DNA from: Streptomyces lincolnensis | GTDB taxonomy: Bacteria; Actinomycetota; Actinomycetes; Streptomycetales; Streptomycetaceae | NCBI RefSeq assembly: GCF_001685355.1 | Contig: NZ_CP016438.1 | Location: 1,488,001-1,552,000, forward strand | DNA length: 64,000 nt | Direction: 5' to 3' | Part shown: in pieces, positions 25,732 to 33,758 of the stretch | Layout of the letters: each line of letters begins with the position of its first letter | Position numbering within the stretch: position 1 is the first letter of the stretch | Program-made: the position numbers and the translations under genes | The notes under the pieces: model-generated | What the model saw: only the letters and a program-made list of their open reading frames with translations | Databases searched by the model: none | Told to the model about the DNA's origin: nothing

Positions 25732-26444
25732 CCACCACCTCGGCCGTACGGGTCGAGGGGCTGACCCGGGCCTTCGACGGCCGTGCCGTCATCGACGACC
25801 TCCGACTCGACGTCCGCCAGGGTGAGTTCGTCGCCCTGCTGGGCCGCAGCGGCTGCGGGAAGTCCACGCTGCTGCGCATCCTCGCCGGTCTCGACCGGGA
25901 CATCGAGGGCACCGTCCTTGTCCCGCGCCGCAAGGCGGTGGCCTTCCAGGCGCCCCGGCTGATGCCGTGGAAGAAGGTCTGGCGCAACGTCCTGCTGGGC
26001 CTGCCCGGCAAGCCCGAACGCGCCCTCGCCGACAGGGCCCTGGAGGAGGTCGCTCTCGGTCACCGTTCGGACGCCTGGCCCAAGACCCTCTCCGGGGGTG
26101 AGGCCCAACGCGCCTCGCTGGCCCGGGCGTTGGTCCGCGAGCCCGATCTGCTGCTGCTCGACGAGCCGTTCGGCGCGCTCGACGCCCTGACCCGGATCAA
26201 CGCCCAGCGTCTGGTGGGCGAGTTGTGGCAGCGCCGTGGCTGCGCGGTCCTGCTCGTCACGCACGACGTCGAGGAGGCCGTCCTGCTCGCCGACCGCGTC
26301 CTGGTGATGGACGACGGAGTCATCGCGCACGAGCAGGAGATCGACCTCGACCGCCCGCGCCACATCGCCGACCCCCGGTTCGGCGAGCTGCGCGCCGCGC
26401 TCCTGGAACGGCTCGGTGTCGACACGGCCGCCGAAGCCGCCTGA
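25704..26444 (+). CDS. ssuB: ABC transporter ATPase, sulfonate/nitrate type
   Basis: A 246-residue ATP-binding subunit. Walker A GRSGCGKS at 47-54, Q-loop FQAPRLMPWKKVWRNV, signature LSGGE at 129-133, Walker B LLLLDE at 149-154, and H-loop THDVEEAV. The short Q-loop region with APRLMPW is typical of SsuB/TauB. ATG 25704 overlaps the end of the permease gene by 28 bases; GTG 25728 is an alternative. Energises uptake with the permease and the lipoprotein that follows. Confidence 0.87.
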   Translation: MATDVHRPVTTTSAVRVEGLTRAFDGRAVIDDLRLDVRQGEFVALLGRSGCGKSTLLRILAGLDRDIEGTVLVPRRKAVAFQAPRLMPWKKVWRNVLLGLPGKPERALADRALEEVALGHRSDAWPKTLSGGEAQRASLARALVREPDLLLLDEPFGALDALTRINAQRLVGELWQRRGCAVLLVTHDVEEAVLLADRVLVMDDGVIAHEQEIDLDRPRHIADPRFGELRAALLERLGVDTAAEAA

Positions 26445-26523
26445 ATCCCCCCTCCCACTCACCTCGCTCGCCCACCTCTCACCCGCCTCGAAGACACCCC
26501 TCGTGCACAAGAACGGATCCGTC

Positions 26524-27549
26524 ATGCGACGTCGTCTCGTCCCCGCCGCGCTGCTTCTCCCGCTCGCCCTGCTGCTGTCCGCCTGCGGAGGCAGCTCGTC
26601 GGCCTCGACCGGCGACGGCACCGACGGCTCGGGCTCCCTCACGCTCGACGTCGGTGACCAGAAGGGGGGTTCGGAGGCCATCCTGCGGGCCGCCGGAGAA
26701 CTCGACCATCTCGACTACAAGATCAAGTGGTCCACCTTCACCTCCGGCCCGCCCCTGCTGGAGGCCGTCAACGCCAAGGCCGTCGACATCGGCGGGGTCG
26801 GCAACACCCCGCCGGTCTTCGCCGCGGGCGCCGGCTCGAAGATCACGGTGGTGGCCGCCTGGCACGGTACGTCCAAGGGCGACGCCATCCTCGTACCGAA
26901 CGACTCGAAGCTGACCGGTACCGCGCAGCTCAAGGGCCGGTCCGTCGCCGTGGCCCAGGGGTCCTCCGCCCACTACCAGTTGGTCGCCTCGCTGGAGAAG
27001 GCCGGGCTGAGCCTTGGCGACGTGAAGGTCAAGTACCTCCAGCCGGCCGACGCGCTGGCCGCGTTCACCTCCGGGAAGGTCGACGCCTGGGCGGTGTGGG
27101 ACCCGTACACCTCGCAGATCCTCAAGGGCGGGCAGGGCCGCGTGCTGACCACCGGCGACGGCATCACCAACGGGCTGACCTTCCAGGTGGCGGCGCCGAG
27201 TGCGCTCAAGGACGGGAAGAAGGCCGCGGCGATCAAGGACTACCTTGAGCGGCTGCGGCGGGCCTACACCTGGGTGGCCTCCCACCAGCAGGAGTGGGCG
27301 AAGGTCTGGGCGAAGGAGACCGGGCTGCCCGAGGACGTGGCGCTGGCCGCGGTCGAGCGCACGTACGCCGGCCGGGTTCCGGTGGCCGTCGACAAGCCGC
27401 TCATCGCCTCCGAACAGAAGATCGTCGACACCTTCGCCGAGCTGAAGCTCATCCCGAACAAGGTCGACTTCGGCGGCTTCACCGACACGCGGTTCAACGG
27501 CGGTCTGCCGCCGTCGACGACCGCGCCGCGTCCCTCGAAGGCGGGGTGA
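26524..27549 (+). CDS. ssuA: sulfonate-type ABC substrate-binding lipoprotein
   Basis: A 341-residue exported lipoprotein: hydrophobic signal with lipobox LLLSAC and lipidated C21, then an NMT1/SsuA-like solute-binding domain. GGVGNTPPVFAAGAGSKITVVAAW and GKVDAWAVWDPYTSQI are typical of SsuA proteins that bind aliphatic sulfonates. ATG 26524 chosen; GTG 26503 is in frame but would extend the signal sequence with polar residues. Last transporter gene, 51 bases before the flavin monooxygenase gene. Confidence 0.87.
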   Translation: MRRRLVPAALLLPLALLLSACGGSSSASTGDGTDGSGSLTLDVGDQKGGSEAILRAAGELDHLDYKIKWSTFTSGPPLLEAVNAKAVDIGGVGNTPPVFAAGAGSKITVVAAWHGTSKGDAILVPNDSKLTGTAQLKGRSVAVAQGSSAHYQLVASLEKAGLSLGDVKVKYLQPADALAAFTSGKVDAWAVWDPYTSQILKGGQGRVLTTGDGITNGLTFQVAAPSALKDGKKAAAIKDYLERLRRAYTWVASHQQEWAKVWAKETGLPEDVALAAVERTYAGRVPVAVDKPLIASEQKIVDTFAELKLIPNKVDFGGFTDTRFNGGLPPSTTAPRPSKAG

Positions 27550-27600
27550 CCTGGCCGTACACCGGGGAAGATGCCGGACCGCCGTACGGTTAGTAGAAAT

Positions 27601-28725
27601 GTGAACAACACGCGTGAGGTCGAGGTCGTCGTCATAGGCGCCGGGCAGGCGGGTCTGTCCAGCGCCTATCACCTGCGCCGCACCGGTTTCGAGCCGGAGC
27701 GGGACTTCGTGGTGCTGGACCACTCCCCCGGACCGGGCGGCGCCTGGCAGTTCCGGTGGCCGTCCCTGACGTACGGCAAGGTCCACGGGATGCACTCGCT
27801 GCCCGGCATGGAACTCACGGACGCCGATCCGGCGCGGCCGTCCTCGCAGGTCGTCGCCGAGTACTTCACGGCGTACGAGAGCGCCTTCGGCCTTCGGGTA
27901 CGGCGGCCCGTCGACGTGCGAGCCGTCCGGGACGGGGGCGAGGGCGGGCGGCTGCTCGTGGAGACCTCGGACGGCACCTGGTCGACACGGACGCTGATCA
28001 ACGCGACCGGCACCTGGGACCGGCCGTTCTGGCCGCGCTACCCCGGCCAGGAGACCTTCCGGGGACGGCAGCTGCACACCGCGCGGTATCCGGGGCCCGA
28101 GGCCTTCGCCGGGCGGCGGGTGGTCGTCGTGGGCGGCGGCGCGTCCGGGACGCAGCACCTCATGGAGCTCGCGCCGTACGCGGCCGCCACCACGTGGGTG
28201 ACCAGGCGCCCGCCGGTGTTCCGCGAGGGGCCCTTCACCGAGGACGTGGGCCGGGCGGCGGTCGCGCTCGTGGAGGAGCGGGTACGGCGGGGGCTGCCGC
28301 CGAGGAGTGTCGTCTCGGTGACCGGGCTGCCGCTCGACGACGCGGTGCGGCAGGCGATCGCGGACGGGGTCCTGGACCGGCAGCCCATGTTCGACCGGAT
28401 CACGCCCGACGGCGTGCAGTGGCGGGACGGGCGGCGCGTCGAGGCGGACGTCATCCTGTGGGCGACCGGCTTCCGGCCCGCCGTCGACCATCTGGCGCCG
28501 CTGAAGCTGCGCGAGCCGGGCGGCGGGATCCGCGCCGAGGGCACCCGCGCGGTCGCCGACCCGCGGATCCATCTCGTCGGCTACGGCCCGTCGGCGAGCA
28601 CCATCGGCGCCAACCGTGCGGGCCGCGCCGCCGTACGGGACATCAGGCGACTGTCGGCGGCAGAGCCTGCCCGCGCCGCGCAGCGGGCCGACACGGCTCG
28701 GCCGACCGTGTCGGTCGCCGCCTGA
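27601..28725 (+). CDS. flavin-containing monooxygenase (paralogue 2)
   Basis: A 374-residue FAD/NADPH oxygenase. FAD motif VVVIGAGQAGLSSA at 8-21, NADPH motif VVVVGGGASGTQ in the middle, and NATGTW plus WATGF as in the paralogue at 19043-20194. It sits 51 bases after the sulfonate-type transporter, so it is probably in the same transcript and may oxidise the imported compound or its product; unlike SsuD it is not a luciferase-fold desulfonating enzyme. Start is uncertain: GTG 27601 lies just before the FAD motif, while ATG 27571 adds ten residues. Confidence 0.82.
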   Translation: MNNTREVEVVVIGAGQAGLSSAYHLRRTGFEPERDFVVLDHSPGPGGAWQFRWPSLTYGKVHGMHSLPGMELTDADPARPSSQVVAEYFTAYESAFGLRVRRPVDVRAVRDGGEGGRLLVETSDGTWSTRTLINATGTWDRPFWPRYPGQETFRGRQLHTARYPGPEAFAGRRVVVVGGGASGTQHLMELAPYAAATTWVTRRPPVFREGPFTEDVGRAAVALVEERVRRGLPPRSVVSVTGLPLDDAVRQAIADGVLDRQPMFDRITPDGVQWRDGRRVEADVILWATGFRPAVDHLAPLKLREPGGGIRAEGTRAVADPRIHLVGYGPSASTIGANRAGRAAVRDIRRLSAAEPARAAQRADTARPTVSVAA

Positions 28726-28737
28726 CGTCCCCTCGGG

Positions 28738-29586
28738 TCAGCCCGCCTTCGCCGGACGCTGCTGGTTCCGGTTGAACTCGGCGACATTGCGCTGGTGTTC
28801 CGCGTAGTCGGCGGTGAAGCGGGTGTCGCCCGGTTTCACCGTGACGAAGTACAGCCAGTCGCCCGGTGTCGGGCTGATGGCGGCGCGCATCGCCTCCTCG
28901 CCCGGGTTGGAGATCGGGGTGGGCGGCAGGCCCATGCGCTGGTAGGAGTTGTACGGGCTGTCGATCCGGGTGTCGGCGGTCGTCGTCCTCAGCGTGGCAC
29001 GGTTCAGCGCGTAGTTGAGGGTGGAGTCCATCTGGAGCGGCATGCCGCGCTCCAGACGGTTGAAGACGACCCGGGCCACCTTGCCCATGTCGGCCTTGGT
29101 GGCCGCTTCCGCCTGCACGATGCTGGCGATCGTGACCGCCTGATAGACGTTCATGGCGTTGCGCTGCGCGCCTGCGGCGATCGGGGCGCCGTTGAACTTC
29201 CGGTTCGCGGTGTCGACCATGAAGGACAGCAGTGACTCGGGTGTCGCCTTCTTCTCGTGCTGTTCGAGCGGATAGGTCGCCGGGAAGAGGTACCCCTCCG
29301 GGTTTCCCTCCGCGTCGTTCGGCAGCTTCAGGTTGGCCTTGCCCAGGGACTTTCTGGTGGAACCGGCGGGCAGGGCGAGGGCCTTGTCGACGGCCTCGTA
29401 GACCTGCCCGGCGCGCCAGCCCTCCGGGATCAGCAGCGTGGTGGGCTTCTTCTCGGCGTCGCTGTCCATGCTCAGCAGCGGCACCGCCACGGCGGTGCCG
29501 GCCACGACGGCCCCGGTCGCGATGAGGGCGAGACGGCCCCGGCGCGTCAGTCGAATCGTGCTCCGTGGCGGAGTGTTCGTGTACAT
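28738..29586 (-). CDS. short MltG/YceG-like endolytic transglycosylase
   Basis: A 282-residue membrane-anchored protein. One N-terminal membrane segment (LALIATGAVVAGTAVAVPLL, 19-38) precedes a YceG domain with GYLFPATYPL, ASIVQAEA and VFNRLERGMPLQMDSTLNYAL. The retained glutamate E160 in QAE is the likely catalytic acid; the first glutamate of the common IVExE motif is a glutamine here. MltG enzymes cleave nascent glycan strands and set peptidoglycan length. It is much shorter than the main Streptomyces MltG, so a paralogue is likely. Convergent with the monooxygenase gene with only 12 bases between the stops. Confidence 0.82.
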   Translation of the reverse strand: MYTNTPPRSTIRLTRRGRLALIATGAVVAGTAVAVPLLSMDSDAEKKPTTLLIPEGWRAGQVYEAVDKALALPAGSTRKSLGKANLKLPNDAEGNPEGYLFPATYPLEQHEKKATPESLLSFMVDTANRKFNGAPIAAGAQRNAMNVYQAVTIASIVQAEAATKADMGKVARVVFNRLERGMPLQMDSTLNYALNRATLRTTTADTRIDSPYNSYQRMGLPPTPISNPGEEAMRAAISPTPGDWLYFVTVKPGDTRFTADYAEHQRNVAEFNRNQQRPAKAG

Positions 29587-29597
29587 GCGGGCACGGT

Positions 29598-29627
29598 AAC
29601 CCGCATATCGTCACAAACCCGGCATAT
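29598..29627. repeat. direct repeat AACCCG(G)CATAT upstream of mltG-like gene
   Basis: AACCCGCATAT (29598-29608) and AACCCGGCATAT (29616-29627), within 45 bases upstream of the MltG-like start and at the end of the ABC exporter operon. No Shine-Dalgarno is visible before ATG 29586. Possible operator pair; AT content is unusual for the area. Confidence 0.5.
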
Positions 29628-29648
29628 TTTCAGTTTGTCGGTTTCGGT

Positions 29649-31493
29649 TCAGCTGGTCGGTTCCAGATGAGGGACACGGCCGGTTCCCGTCGGTTCCAGT
29701 TGTGCGTCCCGACGGACGAGAGCCGTGTACCGGCCGTCCCGCTCCAGCAGTTCCTCGTGCGTACCCCGTTCGACCACGCGCCCCGAGTCGAGGACCACGA
29801 TCTGGTCGGCGCCGCGGATGGTGGACAGGCGGTGCGCGATGGTGAGGGTGGTGCGGTGGGCGGAGAGCGCGTCGATCGCCTTCTGGACGGCGTGTTCGGT
29901 GCCGGTGTCCAGGGCGCTGGTCGCCTCGTCCAGGATGAGGACCGGCGGGTCTCGCAGAATGGTCCGGGCGATGGCCAGGCGCTGCTTCTCCCCGCCGGAG
30001 AAACGGTGCCCACGCTCGCCGACGACCGTGTCGTAGCCGTCGGGCAGCGACACGATGTGCTCGTGGATCTGAGCCGCCTTAGCCGCCTGGTGCAGTTCCT
30101 CCTCGGTCGCGTCCGGCTTCGCGAAGCGCAGGTTCTCGGCCACCGAGGCGTGGAAGAGGTACGTCTCCTGGGAGACGACGCCGACGGCCCGCGCGAGCGT
30201 GTCGAAGTCGAGGTCGCGCACGTCGACGCCGTCGAGGGTGACGCGGCCGCCGGTCACGTCGTAGAGCCGGGGCACGAGGTGGCCGAGGGTGGACTTGCCG
30301 GCGCCGGTCGGGCCGACGACCGCCAGGCTGCCGCCCGCGGGGACCGTGACGTCGATGCCGTCGAGGACGGCGCCCTGCCTGTCGTCGTCGGCGTCGTACC
30401 GGAACTCCACGTTCTCGAAGCGGACCTCACCCTTGACGCGGTCGAGGTGGACCGGGTTCTGCCGTTCCGTGATGTCGATGGGCAGGTCCAGGTACTCGAA
30501 GATGCGCTGGAAGAGCGCGAGCGAGGTCTGGATCTGGACACCGGTCGACAGCAGGCTCACGGCCGGGCGGAACAGGCCCTGCTGGAGCGAGACGAAGGCG
30601 ACGATGGTGCCGATGGAGATGTCGGGGCCGCCCGTCTGGAGGGCGAGACCGGCGGTCCAGTAGATGACCGCGGGCATGGCGGACATGACGATCGAGATGA
30701 CGGCCATGCGCCAGCGCCCGGCCATGTTCGAGCGCACTTCGAGGTCGACCAGCTGCTCGGACTCGTCGGCGAAGGACCGGGTGAGCGAGTCGGAGCGGCC
30801 CATGGTGCGGCCCAGCAGGATCCCGCTGACGGAGAGCGACTCGGTGACGGTCGCGGCCATCGCGGCCATCTGCTTCTGGCGCTGGGTGACGATCTTCTTG
30901 CGCTCGCTGCCGACCCGGCGGCTGATCCACACGAACACCGGCAGCAGGAGCAGCGAGACGACGGTCAGCCGCCAGTCGAGGGCGAGCATCGCGGCGACGG
31001 TGGCTATCACGCTGGTCAGGTTGGAGACCAGGGAGGTCGCGGTCGAGGTGACGGTGGCCTGCATACCGCCGATGTCGTTGGCGATACGGGACTGCACCTC
31101 GCCGGTCCGCGTGCGCGTGAAGAAGGCCAGGGACATGCGCTGGAGGCGGCCGTAGACCGCGGTGCGCAGGTCGTGCATGACGCGCTGGCCGACCGTCGTG
31201 GAGATGAGGGTCTGCAGGACGCCGAAGATGCTGGTGAGGACGGCGCTCAGGATCATGCCGAGCGCGAGCAGGCTCAGCAGTCCGGTGCGGCCCTGGGGGA
31301 TGGCGACGTCCAGCGTTTCCTTCAGCAGGAACGGGGTCGCGACGGTGACCAGGGAGGAGGCGCCGACCAGCACGCCGACGACGGCGAGACGGGCCCGGTA
31401 GGGCTTGAACAGTCGGAGGATACGGCGCACCTGCCGGGGTTGCTCGGGCGAGGTGCCGGACGACGGGGTCCATTCGATGTGATCGCGGGGCAT
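29649..31493 (-). CDS. ABC exporter, fused membrane and ATPase domains
   Basis: A 614-residue type I (MsbA/LmrA-like) exporter half-transporter. Six transmembrane segments span about residues 35-320; the ATPase domain has Walker A GPTGAGKST, Q-loop VSQETYLF, signature FSGGEKQR, Walker B LILDEATSALD and H-loop AHRLST, all intact, so it can act as a homodimer. It probably expels drugs or lipids. Divergent from a MarR repressor gene with shared operators in the 95-base spacer, so induction by the exported compound is likely. Confidence 0.9.
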   Translation of the reverse strand: MPRDHIEWTPSSGTSPEQPRQVRRILRLFKPYRARLAVVGVLVGASSLVTVATPFLLKETLDVAIPQGRTGLLSLLALGMILSAVLTSIFGVLQTLISTTVGQRVMHDLRTAVYGRLQRMSLAFFTRTRTGEVQSRIANDIGGMQATVTSTATSLVSNLTSVIATVAAMLALDWRLTVVSLLLLPVFVWISRRVGSERKKIVTQRQKQMAAMAATVTESLSVSGILLGRTMGRSDSLTRSFADESEQLVDLEVRSNMAGRWRMAVISIVMSAMPAVIYWTAGLALQTGGPDISIGTIVAFVSLQQGLFRPAVSLLSTGVQIQTSLALFQRIFEYLDLPIDITERQNPVHLDRVKGEVRFENVEFRYDADDDRQGAVLDGIDVTVPAGGSLAVVGPTGAGKSTLGHLVPRLYDVTGGRVTLDGVDVRDLDFDTLARAVGVVSQETYLFHASVAENLRFAKPDATEEELHQAAKAAQIHEHIVSLPDGYDTVVGERGHRFSGGEKQRLAIARTILRDPPVLILDEATSALDTGTEHAVQKAIDALSAHRTTLTIAHRLSTIRGADQIVVLDSGRVVERGTHEELLERDGRYTALVRRDAQLEPTGTGRVPHLEPTS

Positions 31494-31540
31494 GGTCTCC
31501 TACGGAGGGTCGGGGAGGTGAGGACTGACGGAGCCTAGCT

Positions 31541-31582
31541 CATTGTTACCTATGCTCACAATGAATGTGATCCTGATATTGT
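31541..31582. promoter_or_regulatory. candidate MarR operators between exporter and repressor
   Basis: CATTGT (31541-31546) and ACAATG (31558-31563) form an inverted repeat with an 11-base spacer; ATTGT recurs at 31578-31582, giving a second pair with ACAAT. The -10-like GATATT (31575-31580) of the repressor gene lies inside the second pair. AT-rich and exactly between divergent genes, as expected for MarR autoregulation. Confidence 0.6.
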
Positions 31583-31588
31583 TCCCAC

Positions 31589-32044
31589 ATGACCACCCCC
31601 GATTCCGACGGTCTGCTCCCCGAGCAGTTGCTGCGGCTGACCCGCCGCGTGCACCGCATCCAGAAGCGACAGCTGGAACAGCGCGGCCTCGGTGTCACCC
31701 CCGCGCAGTCCCGGCTGCTGCGCACCCTCGCCCACTACGACGCACCCCCTCGCATGGCCGACCTGGCCGAGCGCCTGGAGGTGGTACCCCGGGCCGTGAC
31801 GACGCTGGTCGACGGGCTGGAGGCGAGCGGCAAGGTGCGGCGGGTGCCCGATCCGGCCAACCGCCGGGTGATCCGCATAGAGCTCACCGACGACGGGCTC
31901 AAGGCCCTGCGGGAGCTGCACGACGTACGACGGTCCGCGGCCGAGGAGATCCTGACCCCCCTGACGGACCAGCAGCGCGAGGTGCTCGGCGGGCTGCTGG
32001 ACACGCTGGTGGACGGGATGCCGCCTCAGGGACGCGACTGCTGA
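31589..32044 (+). CDS. MarR-family transcriptional regulator
   Basis: A 151-residue winged-helix regulator. The DNA-binding region is RMADLAERLEVVPRAVTTLVDGLEASGKVRRVPDPANRRVIRIELT with the typical wing DxxNRR. ATG 31589 has no Shine-Dalgarno and lies eight bases after GATATT, so the mRNA is probably leaderless. Likely represses itself and the divergent ABC exporter until a ligand binds. Ends before a strong terminator shared with the symporter gene. Confidence 0.88.
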   Translation: MTTPDSDGLLPEQLLRLTRRVHRIQKRQLEQRGLGVTPAQSRLLRTLAHYDAPPRMADLAERLEVVPRAVTTLVDGLEASGKVRRVPDPANRRVIRIELTDDGLKALRELHDVRRSAAEEILTPLTDQQREVLGGLLDTLVDGMPPQGRDC

Positions 32045-32055
32045 CGTGAAACGGA

Positions 32056-32096
32056 CCGCGGCCGCCGCTCCGGGAGAAACGGAGCGGCGGCCGCGG
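32056..32096. terminator. strong 16-bp stem-loop terminator
   Basis: CCGCGGCCGCCGCTCC / GGAGCGGCGGCCGCGG, 16 perfect pairs around a 9-base loop, 12 bases after the marR stop and before the symporter stop on the other strand. Bidirectional terminator. Confidence 0.9.
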
Positions 32097-32103
32097 TGTG
32101 TGC

Positions 32104-32145
32104 GGAGCGGTGCGCGTGGGGCGGTGTGCGTGGAGCGGTGTGCGT
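32104..32145. repeat. three tandem 14-bp repeats
   Basis: GGAGCGGTGCGCGT, GGGGCGGTGTGCGT, GGAGCGGTGTGCGT in direct succession, ending at the stop codon of the symporter gene and directly next to the 32056-32096 terminator. Looks like replication slippage in non-coding DNA. Confidence 0.8.
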
Positions 32146-33590
32146 CAACTCACCTCGGGGGCGGGCTCCTTGGCCTGAGCGGGTACGGCCGCGAGTTGGT
32201 CGTCCTTGTCGTCGGCCGCGGAGACGGCCGGCGCCTTCGGAGTCTTGGACGCGTCCGGCTCACCCCGGCTCTCGTCGTCGTCCTCGTCGGTCGGGACGAT
32301 CTCACGGTCCAGGACCTTCTTCGCCCGCTCGGTGTCCAGCGCCCCCTCCCAGCGGGAGACGGCGAAGACGGCCACGCAGTTGCCGAGCAGGTTGGTCACG
32401 ACGCGCATCGAGTCCATGATGCGGTCCACGCCGAGGAGCAGCGCGACGGCTCCGGCGGGGATGGCGCCGAGCGAGGAGGCCGTCGCGGACAGGGCGAGGA
32501 AGGCCGAGCCGGGGATGCCCGCCATGCCCTTGCTGGTGAGCATGAGCACCAGAACCACGGTGATCTGCTGGCTCAGGCTCAGGTCGACGCCCACGGCCTG
32601 GGCGATGAACAGCGTGCCGATGGACAGGTAGAGCGAGGCACCGTCGAGGTTGAAGGAGTAGCCGGTGGGCAGAACCAGGCCGACGGCGTCGTCACGGGCA
32701 CCGGCCTTGCGCAGCTTCTGCATGACGCGCGGCATCACGGACTCGGTGGAGGCGGTACCCAGCGCGAGCAGCATCTCCTCGCGGATGTAGCGCAGGAACT
32801 TCCACAGGCTGAGACCTGTGACCATCTTCAGGGCGACGGCGAGCAGCGCGATGAAGAAGGCCGCGGCCGCGTAGCACAGGATGATCAGCTTGGCGTAGGT
32901 CTCGATGACGCCGAGTCCGTACTGGCCGATCAGGACGGCCATCGCGCCGAAGACCGCGATCGGGGCCAGGCGCATGACGAAGCCGACGATCGAGAAGATG
33001 ATCTCCTGGGCCTGCTCGATGGCGGGCAGGACCTGCGGCACCTTGGTGTGTCCGAGGTGCAGCAGGGCCGCGCCGACCAGACAGGCCAGGATCAGCACCT
33101 GGAGCAGGGAGTTCTCCGCGAACGCGCCGATGAAGCTGGTGGGCAGCGCTTCCACGATGAACTGGGTCGTCGAGGGCAGGTGCCCGCCACCGGTCTTGGC
33201 GTCCACCGCCGCGGTGTTGAGCGTGGCCGGGTCGACGTGCATGCCCGAACCCGGCTGGACGATGTTGGCGGCGAGCAGCCCGATGATCAGGGCGAGCGTG
33301 CTCGCCACCTCGAACCAGATCAGGGCCTTGAGGCCGATCCGGCCGAACGCCTTCAGGTCACCGGCCTTGGCGATACCGACGACGACCACGCAGAACACGA
33401 GCGGCGAGATGATCGTCTTGATCAGGCGGGTGAAGCCGTCGCCGAGCGGCTGAAGGTCCGAGGCGAAGCCGGGCCACAGCTTGCCGACGACGATGCCGAG
33501 CACGAGCGCGCAGGCGACCTGCGCGAACAGAGAGGTACGCAAGATGCGTGCGACGCGTCGTGGCAGGGACGGAACGACGGACGGCGACAC
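32145..33590 (-). CDS. dctA: C4-dicarboxylate:cation symporter (DAACS family)
   Basis: A 481-residue membrane transporter of the DctA/GltP family. Conserved blocks: IISPLVFCVVVVGIA in the early helices, the serine-rich reentrant loop LGTASTESVMPRVMQKL, and GYSFNLDGASLYLSIGTLFIAQA with the Na+/substrate residues. Imports succinate, fumarate or malate, or possibly glutamate/aspartate. A charged C-terminal tail of about 60 residues is longer than in Escherichia coli DctA. GTG 33590 is chosen because TAGGAG lies at proper distance; GTG 33596 is too close. No DctBD-type sensor pair is adjacent. Confidence 0.88.
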   Translation of the reverse strand: MSPSVVPSLPRRVARILRTSLFAQVACALVLGIVVGKLWPGFASDLQPLGDGFTRLIKTIISPLVFCVVVVGIAKAGDLKAFGRIGLKALIWFEVASTLALIIGLLAANIVQPGSGMHVDPATLNTAAVDAKTGGGHLPSTTQFIVEALPTSFIGAFAENSLLQVLILACLVGAALLHLGHTKVPQVLPAIEQAQEIIFSIVGFVMRLAPIAVFGAMAVLIGQYGLGVIETYAKLIILCYAAAAFFIALLAVALKMVTGLSLWKFLRYIREEMLLALGTASTESVMPRVMQKLRKAGARDDAVGLVLPTGYSFNLDGASLYLSIGTLFIAQAVGVDLSLSQQITVVLVLMLTSKGMAGIPGSAFLALSATASSLGAIPAGAVALLLGVDRIMDSMRVVTNLLGNCVAVFAVSRWEGALDTERAKKVLDREIVPTDEDDDESRGEPDASKTPKAPAVSAADDKDDQLAAVPAQAKEPAPEVS

Positions 33591-33642
33591 GGGCACTCCT
33601 AGGGGACGGTGAACGCACAGAAGCCTGAACGGGGACTTCTGC

Positions 33643-33666
33643 GATACGGAAAGCGGCTTCCGTGTC
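33643..33666. promoter_or_regulatory. stem-loop upstream of dctA / downstream of PNGase A gene
   Basis: GATACGGAA-AGCGGC-TTCCGTGTC, nine pairs including one G.U wobble with a 6-base loop. Could terminate the PNGase A transcript or act as an operator for dctA, whose start is 50 bases away; a second short palindrome CACT-CCAA-AGTG lies at 33670-33681. Confidence 0.4.
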
Positions 33667-33758
33667 GATCACTTTGGAGTGGACGTTGATCCCGCACAAG
33701 ACCGCCGCGTTTCAGCCAGGTAAATCCCGCCACGTGTGACGCATCGCACACAACTCCC

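Noticed and set aside
29565..31538. 657-codon plus-strand frame over the ABC exporter
   Set aside because: Antisense shadow, rich in Gly/Asp/Glu, no domain; the minus strand encodes an intact exporter.
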